Source: a virus
Reading direction: 5' to 3' (one strand)
Length of the DNA: 32,685 nucleotides
IMG/VR virus record: IMGVR_UViG_3300011116_000515
Location: 1 to 32,685 of that record
Shown: positions 1-8,380 of the stretch, in pieces
Layout: the number at the start of each line of letters is the position of its first letter
How positions within the stretch are numbered: position 1 is the first letter of the stretch
Position numbers and translations under genes: made by a program
Notes under the pieces: generated by a model
Database searches by the model: none
Seen by the model: only the letters and a program-made list of their open reading frames with translations
What the model was told of the DNA's origin: nothing

Positions 1-21
1 CATGTCCGAAATGATATTCAT
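1..21 (-). CDS. Start of a further sugar-operon gene (cut by left edge)
   Basis: Two bases after the nucleotidyltransferase TAG an ATG opens the frame M-N-I-I-S-D-M, continuing past the left edge. A GGGGGAA stretch 12 nt upstream, inside the previous gene, could serve as ribosome site. Only seven codons are visible, so the product cannot be named; the packing pattern of the operon is the main evidence. Confidence 0.35.
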
Positions 22-23
22 CT

Positions 24-431
24 CTACATGTTTCCCCCAATAACAATACTTTCAATGGTTTTTGAAGTAGAGTATTCAGGGATTCTTTCGAAAAATTTGA
101 CTTCTTTTGCATGTTCACTACCAATCACGGGTTTCCCCATCCAATCTGAACCGACAATCATTATATCTGGTTCAAATTTTTTTACAAGGGATTTTAATTG
201 TTTATCATTTTCAAAAACATAAACTGCATCAACATATCGAATTGCAAGTAACATTTCCTTACGGACTTCACTAGTATTTATGGGTCGCAAATCACCCTTC
301 TTCTCTTTGACTCGTTCGTCTGAATCAATACCAACAACTACTTTGTCGCCGAGCGATTTTGCATATTTTAACATTTCTATATGACCGGGATGTAGTATAT
401 CAAAACAACCATTAGTAAATACTATTTTCAT
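24..431 (-). CDS. HldE/RfaE C-domain-like sugar-phosphate nucleotidyltransferase
   Basis: 135 residues of the cytidylyltransferase-like fold. FTNGCFDILHPGHIEMLKYA near residue 5-24 holds the H-x-G-H site, GDKVVVGIDSDERVKEKKGD and RPINTSEVRKEML follow, and YVDAVYVFEND, PDIMIVGSDWMGKPVIGSEH and a final EYSTSKTIESI match the order of HldE C-terminal domains (heptose-1-phosphate adenylyltransferase: G-D-x-x-x-V-G-x-N-S-D, R-P-I-N, Y-S-T-T). Glycerol-3-phosphate cytidylyltransferase is the alternative. The ATG at 431 (MKIVFTNG) is preferred because GGAT lies 7 nt before it; an upstream ATG at 449 has no ribosome site. With the transketolase genes it may form part of a heptose pathway. Confidence 0.82.
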   Translation of the reverse strand: MKIVFTNGCFDILHPGHIEMLKYAKSLGDKVVVGIDSDERVKEKKGDLRPINTSEVRKEMLLAIRYVDAVYVFENDKQLKSLVKKFEPDIMIVGSDWMGKPVIGSEHAKEVKFFERIPEYSTSKTIESIVIGGNM

Positions 432-460
432 TTGTTTTATCCAAAGCATACTTTAACGAA

Positions 461-1411
461 TTACCAAATAAAATTATTTTTATAATACGAAACTATTGAT
501 TTGATTTCTGTATCAAAGTTTTTTTTACATTTCCATCCAAGAGATTTTAGTTTAGTATCATCTATAGAATACCGAACATCTTGGCCCATTCGTGTTGATG
601 TAAAATCAAAATAATTTTCACAAACAATTTGTTTTGTATTAAAAAATGCTTCCAGTATTTTTTTTGCAACATCTAAATTTTTTAATTCGATGTTTCCAGA
701 TATATTATATATCTGATTGGTTATTCCGGTATCAATAATTTTTACTACAGCATTGGCAGTATCATCTACATGTAACCAAGTTCTTATCGGACTGCCCCCC
801 TCATGTAACGGAATTTTGTTTTCAAGATTTAACATTTTACATGTCTTTGGAATAAATTTTTCAGTATACTGTCCAATTCCATAATTATTAGTTGGTCTAA
901 CGATTACATATGGAATTTTATAAGTTCTGGACCAAGCCAATACCAACATATCTGCTGCTGCTTTAGATGCACTATATGGATTACTTGGTTTTAAAATATC
1001 GTTTTCTGTGTGGCTTCCATCTATTATGTCGCCATACACTTCATCAGTACTAAACTGTATTATAGTTGGTATTTTAAAATGTTTTTTGGTTAAAATTAAA
1101 TTTAATAAATTTTCAACACCAAGAATATTGCTTTGAATAAATTTTGATGTTCCTATTATAGAATTGTCTACATGCGTTTCTGCTGCTGTGTTTATCACAT
1201 AATCACAATCTATTAAACTATCCATATCTATAATATCAACATTATTGTATTTAAAATTTTTATATTTTAATAATTGTGGTAAAATATTAGTATTTGCGGC
1301 ATAAGTTTCTTTATCTATTCCAAAAACATAATGTCCTTTATCTAATAATTTTTTACATAAATTAGATCCAATAAATCCTAAGCAACCAGTCAAATATATA
1401 ATTTTTTTCAT
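461..1411 (-). CDS. dTDP-glucose 4,6-dehydratase-like sugar-nucleotide dehydratase
   Basis: 316 residues of the extended SDR type, close to RmlB. The NAD site is IIYLTGCLGFIGSNLCKKLL near the N-terminus (Ala/Gly changed to Cys in G-x-x-G-F-I-G). NTAAETHVDNSI near residue 73-84 is the A-A-E-[ST]-H-V-D-x-S-I motif specific for dTDP-glucose 4,6-dehydratases, QFSTDEVYGDI near 120 carries the catalytic Thr-Asp-Glu triad, NPYSASKAAADMLVLAW near 145 the Y-x-x-x-K pair, and RPTNNYGIGQYTEKFIPK near 172 follows RmlB closely. The IRTWLHVDD segment near 211 is also typical. The 4,6-dehydratase reaction is therefore likely; the nucleotide (dTDP or other) is not certain. Confidence 0.85.
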   Translation of the reverse strand: MKKIIYLTGCLGFIGSNLCKKLLDKGHYVFGIDKETYAANTNILPQLLKYKNFKYNNVDIIDMDSLIDCDYVINTAAETHVDNSIIGTSKFIQSNILGVENLLNLILTKKHFKIPTIIQFSTDEVYGDIIDGSHTENDILKPSNPYSASKAAADMLVLAWSRTYKIPYVIVRPTNNYGIGQYTEKFIPKTCKMLNLENKIPLHEGGSPIRTWLHVDDTANAVVKIIDTGITNQIYNISGNIELKNLDVAKKILEAFFNTKQIVCENYFDFTSTRMGQDVRYSIDDTKLKSLGWKCKKNFDTEIKSIVSYYKNNFIW

Positions 1412-1412
1412 A

Positions 1413-1895
1413 TTAAATAGATCTTTTTAAATTCAAATAGCATGGTTGTGGTGAATATACGAATTCTTCCCAACAATTTTTTAATTCATCGATTGTATTT
1501 GGTTTATATATTTTAATATTTGACATGGCTTTTAATACAACCTCATCATCTTCTGCCCAGTGACTAATACCATCGTGGGAATAATCTCTATCTCTGCCGC
1601 TACCAACCAGTTTTACCGATAAATTTTCATAATTTACATAATTTCTTAAAAATTCAAATGGTCTGTATAATAAAAATGGAGTTATAGAATAGCAAATTGG
1701 TATTTTTTTATTTTCTGCTAAACCTATTCCAATTCCTATCATAAGTTGCTCTGCGGCACCAGTATTAAAAAATCTTTCTGAAAAGTTATTTTTACAGTTA
1801 TCAAGAATACCAAAACCCAAATCTGCCGTTATTGCATAAATATTAGTATTATTTTTCATTTCAGAATAAAGAAGATTGCCAAATGTTTTTCTCAT
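1413..1895 (-). CDS. Transketolase central (pyrimidine) subunit
   Basis: 160 residues corresponding to the transketolase pyrimidine-binding domain. FGNLLYSEMKNNTNIYAITA at the start is followed by FNTGAAEQLMIGIGIGLAEN near residue 43-62, in which the Glu of G-A/I-A-E-Q is the catalytic glutamate that activates TPP. PICYSITPFLLYRPFEFLRN and a GRDRDYSHDGISHWAEDDEV segment with conserved His match the family. It lacks the third C-terminal transketolase domain, ending at NLKRSI, so it is shorter than a usual ~310-residue C-subunit. Its ATG overlaps the stop of the N-subunit gene by 4 nt, which supports 1:1 assembly. The likely product is a ketose phosphate or a C2-extended sugar. Confidence 0.85.
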   Translation of the reverse strand: MRKTFGNLLYSEMKNNTNIYAITADLGFGILDNCKNNFSERFFNTGAAEQLMIGIGIGLAENKKIPICYSITPFLLYRPFEFLRNYVNYENLSVKLVGSGRDRDYSHDGISHWAEDDEVVLKAMSNIKIYKPNTIDELKNCWEEFVYSPQPCYLNLKRSI

Positions 1896-2515
1896 AAATT
1901 TTTATCATCTTCCTGCTTAAGAACATAATAATGTGTAAGCAAACCTTTACCAAAACTATATTCGGGTGGATTGGTTACTGTGATATTTATTGATGGTAGA
2001 AATGCTTTTAATCTTTTAACTAAATTGTCCGAATCCAAATAATCATAAGCACTCATACCATTTATATTGACATAAACCTGAATGTTGTTCAACTTTTGTT
2101 TATGGATAAAGGCTAAAGATTCCCATATAGAACCTTCAGCACATTCTCCATCAGAGATTAGACACCAAACATTTTTATTGGCATTTGCTAAAGCGTGGCC
2201 GACTGCTATTGGCAGTCCTGAACCCAGACTCCCCGTAGAACAATATAATTTATTATCTAGGTCTTTTCCTGGATGTATTCCGTGTTTATGCAATAGCATT
2301 ACTGGATCTATTTTATAATAATGCTCTAATACACAATATAGAGCCAATCCAGCATGTCCATTGCTTAAGATGAAAACATCATCATCTTTTTTCTTTGAAT
2401 ATATATCAAGAATAATAGGGAGAGATCCTAGACAACTACTCAAATGACTTAAAGATTCTTGATATGTTATATCAATTATTCTTTTTTTAATTTTATTGAA
2501 TATGATATTATCCAT
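1892..2515 (-). CDS. Transketolase N-terminal (TPP pyrophosphate) subunit
   Basis: A 207-residue protein equal to the thiamine-pyrophosphate-binding N-domain of transketolase. LSSCLGSLPIILDIY near residue 24 is the usual start, FILSNGHAGLALYCVLEHYY near 47-66 the S-K-G-H-A region (here SNGHA), STGSLGSGLPIAVGHALA near 91-108, and LISDGECAEGSIWESLAFIH near 116-135 the G-D-G-x-x-x-E-G TPP motif followed by VNINGMSAYD. The ATG at 2515 is chosen because it follows the FkbM stop and starts the homologous region; the frame is open upstream to 2737 but that part overlaps the FkbM gene. It pairs with the next gene to give a split transketolase, as found in sugar biosynthesis clusters. Confidence 0.88.
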   Translation of the reverse strand: MDNIIFNKIKKRIIDITYQESLSHLSSCLGSLPIILDIYSKKKDDDVFILSNGHAGLALYCVLEHYYKIDPVMLLHKHGIHPGKDLDNKLYCSTGSLGSGLPIAVGHALANANKNVWCLISDGECAEGSIWESLAFIHKQKLNNIQVYVNINGMSAYDYLDSDNLVKRLKAFLPSINITVTNPPEYSFGKGLLTHYYVLKQEDDKNL

Positions 2516-2522
2516 ATATTTT

Positions 2523-3218
2523 TTATTTCCAAGCAAACAATCCATCGTAACCAACATATTGAACATTGTAGTTATATTTTTTAAATATGTTTGATAAAGT
2601 ATCCATATTCTGTGGAATTGTACCATTTGGGGTGTCGTGTGTTTCCACAAAAAATGACTTAATTCTTTCTGAAACTTCTGAAATTGTTTTGTCGGTGATG
2701 GCCAACATTTCAGATCCTTCAATATCAATTTTTGCAAAATCTACTATATCAAAATTGTTTTCATCTAAAATAGTTTTTAGCGTTTTTCCTTTTACTTTTA
2801 TATTTCCTGAACCATAATTATTTGCAATAGAATTCATTGTTGTATTTTCATTACAAAAATAAAAATCTATTTCACCATTATTTGGGCTAAGAGCTGCTTC
2901 ACATAAAGAAATATTTGGACACCGAGATGTTAATTGTTTAAAAATATAAATGTGATTTGGTGTAGGTTCTACGCTTACAATTTTTTTAGCACATTCAAAT
3001 ACATGCAAAGCAAATAGTCCTATATTACCACCGCAATCTAAAATATTTAAATCATTTTTATTTTCAAAAAACGAATCATATAACTTTCCAGTAAACTGAT
3101 CTAAAATATTTTTAGTGCAATTTGTGGGAGAAGAAAAATGTTGTGCTAAAATTGGTTCACTAACATCTAATGTTAGAATATTGTTTTTTACAGTTCTTAA
3201 AGTTCTTGTGTTTGACAT
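2523..3218 (-). CDS. FkbM-family methyltransferase
   Basis: 231 residues. LNILDCGGNIGLFALHVFEC near residue 58-77 is the AdoMet motif I of FkbM-type O-methyltransferases, KKIVSVEPTPNHIYIFKQL near 79-97 is the E-P-x-P/N segment, and IVDFAKIDIEGSEMLAI near 157-173 is the very characteristic K-I-D-I-E-G-x-E motif. FkbM enzymes usually methylate sugar hydroxyls. The ATG at 3218 lies inside the end of the epimerase gene with an AAGGAAAC site before it. The transketolase N-subunit gene follows 7 nt later. Confidence 0.87.
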   Translation of the reverse strand: MSNTRTLRTVKNNILTLDVSEPILAQHFSSPTNCTKNILDQFTGKLYDSFFENKNDLNILDCGGNIGLFALHVFECAKKIVSVEPTPNHIYIFKQLTSRCPNISLCEAALSPNNGEIDFYFCNENTTMNSIANNYGSGNIKVKGKTLKTILDENNFDIVDFAKIDIEGSEMLAITDKTISEVSERIKSFFVETHDTPNGTIPQNMDTLSNIFKKYNYNVQYVGYDGLFAWK

Positions 3219-4036
3219 AATGTTTCCTTTTTTATTTGTATGAAATCTTTTATTCCATCCTCCAACGAAAAATGTGTTTTAAAATTATACTTTTTATCTG
3301 CATAATTTACATCACAAATCCAAACATCACTCTCAAATGCTTTTACCCTTTTATCGTTAAGTGAAACGCTTCCTTGTTTTTTTGTTATTTGTTTGAATGT
3401 TTCATATACTTCAAAATTTGAATATTGTTTTCCAGATCCAAAGTTTACGATATCCCCACCACAAATGTCGCTATTCAATAAAATATCAATTCCTCTAATA
3501 AAGTCTTTAATATAGATAAAATCGTGGAATCCCTGATTTAGAGTCATATGAACATCATTGTAAAATGAATCAAAAAGTTTTGGAAAAAGTCTATGATTTT
3601 TTTCATAATTTCCGTAAACACTGTAAGGTCGGGCAACAACAATTGGGAGATTATATTCTCTGGCATAACCGAGACACATTAATGATGAGGCTGCTTTTGT
3701 TGCTTCATAAGGATTTCTAGGATCTAAAAAATCTTTTTCTTTGGAAGGATATTTTTTTTCTCCATATTCGGCAGATGATCCTATATGAATGAATTTTATA
3801 TTTGTTTTTTTAACATATTTAATTAAATCATAAACCATTTTAACATTAGAATCAAACATATTTTCTTCTATATAAATTTCTGCACCACAATTTATTATTA
3901 CATCTGGCGCACTTTTTAAAGATGTTATTAGATTATCAGTTTTTTTATGTTTTATTACATTAAAAAATTTTGAATAATATTCAACAAGATTTTTTCCAAT
4001 AAAACCATTTGCACCAATTATTAGCATTTTTTTCAT
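3197..4036 (-). CDS. NAD-dependent sugar-nucleotide epimerase/dehydratase (extended SDR)
   Basis: 279 residues. The Rossmann NAD site is LLIIGANGFIGKNL-type at the N-terminus (IIGANGFIGKNLVEYY). IIHIGSSAEYGEKK-type catalytic Ser/Thr strand: IHIGSSAEYGEKKYPSKEKD near residue 104-123, then RNPYEATKAASSLMCLGY near 128-145 with the Y-x-x-x-K pair, and VVARPYSVYGNYE near 152. These define an extended SDR acting on nucleotide sugars (epimerase, dehydratase or reductase); I cannot separate these from sequence alone. Shorter than usual (300-340). The ATG at 4036 directly precedes the Rossmann strand. It overlaps the FkbM-type methyltransferase gene by 22 nt. Confidence 0.82.
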   Translation of the reverse strand: MKKMLIIGANGFIGKNLVEYYSKFFNVIKHKKTDNLITSLKSAPDVIINCGAEIYIEENMFDSNVKMVYDLIKYVKKTNIKFIHIGSSAEYGEKKYPSKEKDFLDPRNPYEATKAASSLMCLGYAREYNLPIVVARPYSVYGNYEKNHRLFPKLFDSFYNDVHMTLNQGFHDFIYIKDFIRGIDILLNSDICGGDIVNFGSGKQYSNFEVYETFKQITKKQGSVSLNDKRVKAFESDVWICDVNYADKKYNFKTHFSLEDGIKDFIQIKKETLCQTQEL

Positions 4037-4045
4037 AATTTACAC

Positions 4046-4873
4046 TTATTTTGTAATGTTATCTATATATTTATTTACTTCATCACTAACAATAGATCTT
4101 AGCCAATTTCTATATCCTTTATATTTAACATTCAAGTTATGAGCAGCACCTCCACCGGCTTGGTGTAATACTTTTACAATTAAAGTGGTATTTGTTATGG
4201 GATCATCTAAACATAATTGATTGTTTTTAACATATAATTTACTCCAACTTTCCCAATGGTTGTCACCTGTACCCCATGCATTTGATAGACCATATGAAAT
4301 GTTTGTACCAACTTTATCTAATATCTTTGTAGTATACTTCCCGCCATTATTGTGGAAAATATAATTTAAAGTTCCCTGTTCATCTCTCAAACCGTTTATA
4401 TTGTTAAATGCCGAATAATGATTTAATGTAAACCACTCTTTCCAAAAATTTGAATTATTGGAGGCCACAAGACCTGCATTTAAAAAATCAATTGCATTTA
4501 TTTCTATATTTTCTAATTGAATTTTATTTCCCCAGTTATGCGCGCCTGCGTGGCCAGCACTGTTCATATTTCTTACACCAATTATATCTTCATTACTTTG
4601 AATTAATTCATCAAGAGGTCCAGTTATTATTGTATCACCATCTAAATGAATTACCATATCATATTCGTCAATAAATTTCATACATGATGTTGGAATCATC
4701 CAATGAGGTGTTAGCCAAGGATGTTTTTGTTTTTCATTAATAGTATCTAATGTATTAAAAATATAAAAATCAATATTTGGGTGAAAATACTTTAAAGAAT
4801 TAATTAAATTTTCAATACTATTAATCTCACGCCAATCATCAGTACACCATGTGGTTAACATTATTTTTTTCAT
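4046..4873 (-). CDS. GT8-like glycosyltransferase
   Basis: 275 residues. The GT-A donor motif is YDMVIHLDGDTIITGPLDEL near residue 71-90 (D-x-D as DGD), followed by FLNAGLVASNNSNFWKEWF near 129-147, the F-N-[AS]-G segment of GT8 galactosyl/glucosyltransferases, and RDEQGTLNYIFH near 163, the D-Q-D/E-x-x-N segment. The C-terminal LIVKVLHQAGGGAAHNLN supplies the final His ligand region (H-x-x-G). No membrane segment. The family and fold are well supported; the sugar is not known. It is packed 1 nt after the methyltransferase gene. Confidence 0.78.
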   Translation of the reverse strand: MKKIMLTTWCTDDWREINSIENLINSLKYFHPNIDFYIFNTLDTINEKQKHPWLTPHWMIPTSCMKFIDEYDMVIHLDGDTIITGPLDELIQSNEDIIGVRNMNSAGHAGAHNWGNKIQLENIEINAIDFLNAGLVASNNSNFWKEWFTLNHYSAFNNINGLRDEQGTLNYIFHNNGGKYTTKILDKVGTNISYGLSNAWGTGDNHWESWSKLYVKNNQLCLDDPITNTTLIVKVLHQAGGGAAHNLNVKYKGYRNWLRSIVSDEVNKYIDNITK

Positions 4874-4874
4874 A

Positions 4875-5387
4875 TTAATCCTTTAGGTTTATCTTTTCTT
4901 TTTTACCCATTATCATAAATGCATTGTTTAAATCAATACCAGACTTAAAAATATTTCCATACCCACGATCTAACATATAATCTTCAATAATTTGTGGTGT
5001 AAATATATTCACATGTTTTCGATTATTCCAAGGACGCCAATATTCTTGACTATAATCTGGGAGATACAAAAACAATACCCCACCTATTTTTAATTTTGAA
5101 TACCAATAATCCATGGCATCAACCCAACGATCAACATGCTCCAGACAATGTGATGAGAAAATATAATCCAAATCAGTATATGGAAAATCTAAAGCATGGT
5201 AATTTCCTTCCAATATAGGGTCAACTAATTTGGCGCCAGGAAAGGCCCATTCTTCTTTCATACATCCAATATCAACGCCATGTCCACTACACACATGTTT
5301 AGCAAAAGGTATAGCAAATTGAGAGGCATTTCCTTCACTTTGAAATTTTGGGTATTTTTTATTATTAAATGTTATTGTATCAAACAT
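4875..5387 (-). CDS. Class I AdoMet-dependent methyltransferase (type 11-like)
   Basis: A 170-residue compact methyltransferase. HGVDIGCMKEEW near residue 36-47 is motif I (V-D-I-G-C), PYTDLDYIFSSHCLEHVDRW near 69-88 is the motif with the S-H-C/V-L-E-H sequence typical of methyltransferase type 11, and WYSKLKIGGVLFLYLPDY near 94-111 is the post-II L-x-P-G-G-x-L strand. No DNA-methylase motif. Within a sugar operon the likely substrate is a sugar or nucleotide sugar hydroxyl or amine (inference). It starts 8 nt inside the end of the GT9-like gene and is followed after 1 nt by the GT8-like gene. Confidence 0.8.
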   Translation of the reverse strand: MFDTITFNNKKYPKFQSEGNASQFAIPFAKHVCSGHGVDIGCMKEEWAFPGAKLVDPILEGNYHALDFPYTDLDYIFSSHCLEHVDRWVDAMDYWYSKLKIGGVLFLYLPDYSQEYWRPWNNRKHVNIFTPQIIEDYMLDRGYGNIFKSGIDLNNAFMIMGKKEKINLKD

Positions 5388-6141
5388 GAATATATCTCCA
5401 CGGGATGCTAAAAAGGTCAGCGATATCCTCTTCCGTATGTGGACTTCTAGTCACGCATAGAAAATTTGTTTTATTTTTAAGATTCAATTTTTCTAAAATA
5501 TACATTAACGAAGTATCCACTGTTATTATACTTTTCATATTTTCAAATACCTTACACCAATCAAACAAACTGAATTCGTCGTATATTTTCATATGAATGA
5601 ATTTAGTATCTCCAAATGTAGAATAAAATCTAGATAGATTTTTTCTGTGAATATCTGGTGGTGTAACATATTGTTCATTAACAAGACAATAATCTTCGTC
5701 GTCTTTTAATCCCAAAACATCATAAAATAATTTATTTTCTTTTTCGTGGTTTCTGTTAAAATCAAATGAATTTTTCCAACTAGTATAATTTAATGAACAT
5801 ATTTTATACTTTGCTTGCATAACTTGACGAGTAAATGGTTCAACCATATGCGAGGAATATCCCAAAGGTAAAAATAATATAGTTTCATCATTTTTTTTAG
5901 CTACTGCAATTTGTTTTCTTTCATAAAGCAGTTTAAATACATCTTTATGCTCAAAATCATCGTCCGTGCATACAAAAGTAACATTAGGACCTGTTTTTAA
6001 ATATTTTGTTAGTTCTAGTATTGATCGTGCTACAGGCCAAATTATTTGATAACCATTGTTTTCAAACTGTTTACATATTCCTTGACAAAAAAATATATCA
6101 CCAATTCCTGCTTCTTGTTGTATTAGACATGTTTTTTTCAT
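5380..6141 (-). CDS. GT-B-fold glycosyltransferase, heptosyltransferase (GT9)-like
   Basis: 253 residues. The opening CLIQQEAGIGDIFFCQGICK matches the GxGD-x-[IV] start of GT9 heptosyltransferases and relatives, and SIITVDTSLMYILEKLNLKN near residue 205-224 matches the D-T-[SG]-x-x-H/Y-[IL] acceptor/donor site of that group, where D-T-S/G comes after a TVDTS strand. It is shorter than most GT9 enzymes (~320-350) and the middle is poorly conserved, so the donor domain may be reduced. It lies 1 nt from the upstream fusion gene and overlaps the downstream methyltransferase by 8 nt. An ADP-heptose donor is suggested by the HldE-like gene further along the operon but is not proven. Confidence 0.6.
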   Translation of the reverse strand: MKKTCLIQQEAGIGDIFFCQGICKQFENNGYQIIWPVARSILELTKYLKTGPNVTFVCTDDDFEHKDVFKLLYERKQIAVAKKNDETILFLPLGYSSHMVEPFTRQVMQAKYKICSLNYTSWKNSFDFNRNHEKENKLFYDVLGLKDDEDYCLVNEQYVTPPDIHRKNLSRFYSTFGDTKFIHMKIYDEFSLFDWCKVFENMKSIITVDTSLMYILEKLNLKNKTNFLCVTRSPHTEEDIADLFSIPWRYIHV

Positions 6142-6142
6142 T

Positions 6143-7708
6143 TTAGACCTGTTGAGTTAATGTTTCTTTTTGTGACCAGAGATAATGATACATAATCTCT
6201 TCAAAATTATATTCGCTTCTAATCAATTTAGATTCTAGCAACTTGTCACAATAATCCGAATCTTCACCAAAATTTTTCTCTGGGTAACCAATTTTCTTTG
6301 CAATATAAGTCTTAACAGGATTTAAGTGATTCAATGGTCTATACTGCCTACCATTATTTTTAAAATGACCATTGTTTTTATTTGCATGATTAAACAACAT
6401 TGCTGCATTATTATCAACATAATACATTCCCCAGAATCCAATACCATCATACAGTCCGGTATTTAATTTTCTTACTATTTTAGGAATATAAGTTAAAGAC
6501 ACTACATCATCGTCGTCAATAAAAGAAACATATTCACCTTGTGCTTTATTTAAACATTCATTTCTTTTTTGACCTACTGTTTTTGTTCTATTATCTTTAT
6601 TTACTATTATTTCTATTCTGTGCTTGTAACTAACAGGAATAGTGGAATTTAAAATTTCCATAAGACGATTCAATTTATCTTCTCTGCCGTCTACAGTTAA
6701 TATACAAATAGACCAAAGAATATCTTCTTTTTCCATATGAAATTTATGTTCAGTCTTTACGATATTTTCTATTCTACTGAAAAAGGATTTTCCAAATTCC
6801 TGAGCTAACTTATAATTCTTTTCAATATAAGGTTTCATAGATTCATAAGTAGTTTCATCAATTTTATTGATTTTTTCTATAAAATCATCAAAATTTTCAA
6901 CTACAATGATTCCACGAATATCAAAAAAATCATCAATATCGGGAGCACCCCAATAAATAGGAACAGTTTTTGTTAATAAACAATCAATTATTTTTTCTGT
7001 AAAATAAGAAGTTTCTTTTGTGTTTTCTACTGCGATAGAAAATTGATGATCAAATAGGTATAGTTTATCATCGTCCTTTATGTATCCATCATGTAGTGTT
7101 GGTGGATCAGAAAACGGGATAACTTCTTGTGTGTGTGGATCCAAAAATTTCCATGTAGTTGGATGTCTGTTGCTGGAATAAAATTTATTAGGAATTTTTA
7201 CTTTGTCTTTATTATTCCAAATTTTTTTCCGTAATTCATATCCTACTTTTTGTTGCAAGCATGTTGTCAAAAAGGTCACACCAAATTTCTTATCTTTAAT
7301 TTTATCCAAAATAGATGCATCAAAAGAACCTAAAGAATCTAAATGTGAATTTGATTTTTTATTTAACCATGTTCCGCCATATGGAAAAAATATACCATTA
7401 TCTACATTTTCTATAATGTCAGGATGGGATGCTAAAATCAAATCATATTGATGTGCATTATCAATAATAACATCATTTAATTCTCTAGATTTGGAAGATG
7501 CAGGTTCATTAGAACAAATAAAAACTTTATATGCGTCTTTATTTTCAAAAATAATGTTTTCTTGTGATCTATTTTCGTTTCTTTGCTCGATGCGTAAATT
7601 CATTCCCGGTTTATAATTTAGTCCAAACCGAGTAATGTGAATTTCGCATGGAAAATCTAAATTAATTTCATCACAAAAATAATCACCATTTTGTACAATT
7701 GCTTTCAT
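6143..7708 (-). CDS. Two-domain glycosyltransferase: GT10-like N-half fused to GT2-like C-half
   Basis: 521 residues in two parts. Residues ~1-310 resemble GT10: FSIAVENTKETSYFTEKIID followed by CLLTKTVPIYWGAPDI near 224-260 is almost the same signature as in the gene at 8377-9204. Residues ~330-521 form a GT-A/GT2 domain: WSICILTVDGREDKLNRLME, VGQKRNECLNKAQGEYVSFI near 380, the acidic DDDD motif near 398, and a C-terminal GEDSDYCDKLLE catalytic region. A single polypeptide with both domains could add two successive sugars. It is tightly packed between other sugar genes, with no frame break at the junction (around residue 315-330). A fusion created after duplication of the neighbouring GT10 gene is likely. 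Confidence 0.82.
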   Translation of the reverse strand: MKAIVQNGDYFCDEINLDFPCEIHITRFGLNYKPGMNLRIEQRNENRSQENIIFENKDAYKVFICSNEPASSKSRELNDVIIDNAHQYDLILASHPDIIENVDNGIFFPYGGTWLNKKSNSHLDSLGSFDASILDKIKDKKFGVTFLTTCLQQKVGYELRKKIWNNKDKVKIPNKFYSSNRHPTTWKFLDPHTQEVIPFSDPPTLHDGYIKDDDKLYLFDHQFSIAVENTKETSYFTEKIIDCLLTKTVPIYWGAPDIDDFFDIRGIIVVENFDDFIEKINKIDETTYESMKPYIEKNYKLAQEFGKSFFSRIENIVKTEHKFHMEKEDILWSICILTVDGREDKLNRLMEILNSTIPVSYKHRIEIIVNKDNRTKTVGQKRNECLNKAQGEYVSFIDDDDVVSLTYIPKIVRKLNTGLYDGIGFWGMYYVDNNAAMLFNHANKNNGHFKNNGRQYRPLNHLNPVKTYIAKKIGYPEKNFGEDSDYCDKLLESKLIRSEYNFEEIMYHYLWSQKETLTQQV

Positions 7709-7711
7709 AAT

Positions 7712-8380
7712 TTATATCCTATTTAAATTTATTTGCATTTCACTTTCAGTCATACCAACATTAGCAAATTGTTTAAGATTTTCTTCTTTGGATTTATGAT
7801 CTGCTATACCCATTGTTATGTATGGGTCAAGTCCTTGTGGACATTTACCTGGCCAGACACAATAATTCATTGGCAAACAACCAATTTTTAATTGATTTGC
7901 GAGAAATGGTAAAACTTTAAACAACAATATTTCATGATCAAAAAGTTTTTCATTTTTCTTAACTGAGTCTTCGCATTTTTGAATCCACATTTTCAAAAAA
8001 TTAATTACCTTTTCATTGTAGTTACAAAATATGGGCGATGCTTTTGGTTGTAAAACATTTATTTGTGAAGGTTCTACTACAAAATATGCAAAACCTAAAT
8101 CTGCTTCGTGTTCTAATATTCGGTCAAATCCTGTAAGATCTCTATGAATTTGACTATCGATATCAATCCAGACTACTGGTTTTTTCTTTTCTTCTAACAT
8201 ACTTAAAATGTATTTTGGTTTTCGAAGACAATTTAATCTGTAATCATTTTCTGTTCTTACTTTTCTAAAGTCGTGAGGAAGATTCAATCTAAAGCATTCT
8301 TCTTTAATTCTATATGCATGATCGCTGTAATAGGGATCACCACCGACATCGCAGTAAAATGAAATTAATTCTGTTTTCAT
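7712..8380 (-). CDS. Putative GT-A-fold glycosyltransferase
   Basis: A 222-residue protein with a likely nucleotide-sugar site: KKPVVWIDIDSQIHRDLTGF near residue 66-85 gives a D-x-D motif in the typical place after a hydrophobic strand. A short N-terminal strand ELISFYCDVGGDPYYSD and the segment KYILSMLEEKK precede it; FDHEILLFKVLPFLANQLK and LPMNYCVW follow, as in GT-A enzymes of the nucleotide-diphospho-sugar transferase type. I cannot name the family number. It overlaps the upstream GT10 gene by 4 nt and is 3 nt from the next gene. Donor and acceptor are unknown. Confidence 0.7.
   Translation of the reverse strand: MKTELISFYCDVGGDPYYSDHAYRIKEECFRLNLPHDFRKVRTENDYRLNCLRKPKYILSMLEEKKKPVVWIDIDSQIHRDLTGFDRILEHEADLGFAYFVVEPSQINVLQPKASPIFCNYNEKVINFLKMWIQKCEDSVKKNEKLFDHEILLFKVLPFLANQLKIGCLPMNYCVWPGKCPQGLDPYITMGIADHKSKEENLKQFANVGMTESEMQINLNRI

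Noticed and set aside
2516-2737. Upstream extension of the transketolase N-subunit into the FkbM gene
   Set aside because: The added 74 residues have no transketolase similarity and lie over the conserved C-terminus of the FkbM-family gene in another frame.
7203-7451. Plus-strand frame inside the GT10-GT2 fusion gene
   Set aside because: No ribosome site or recognisable motif and fully antisense to a conserved gene.
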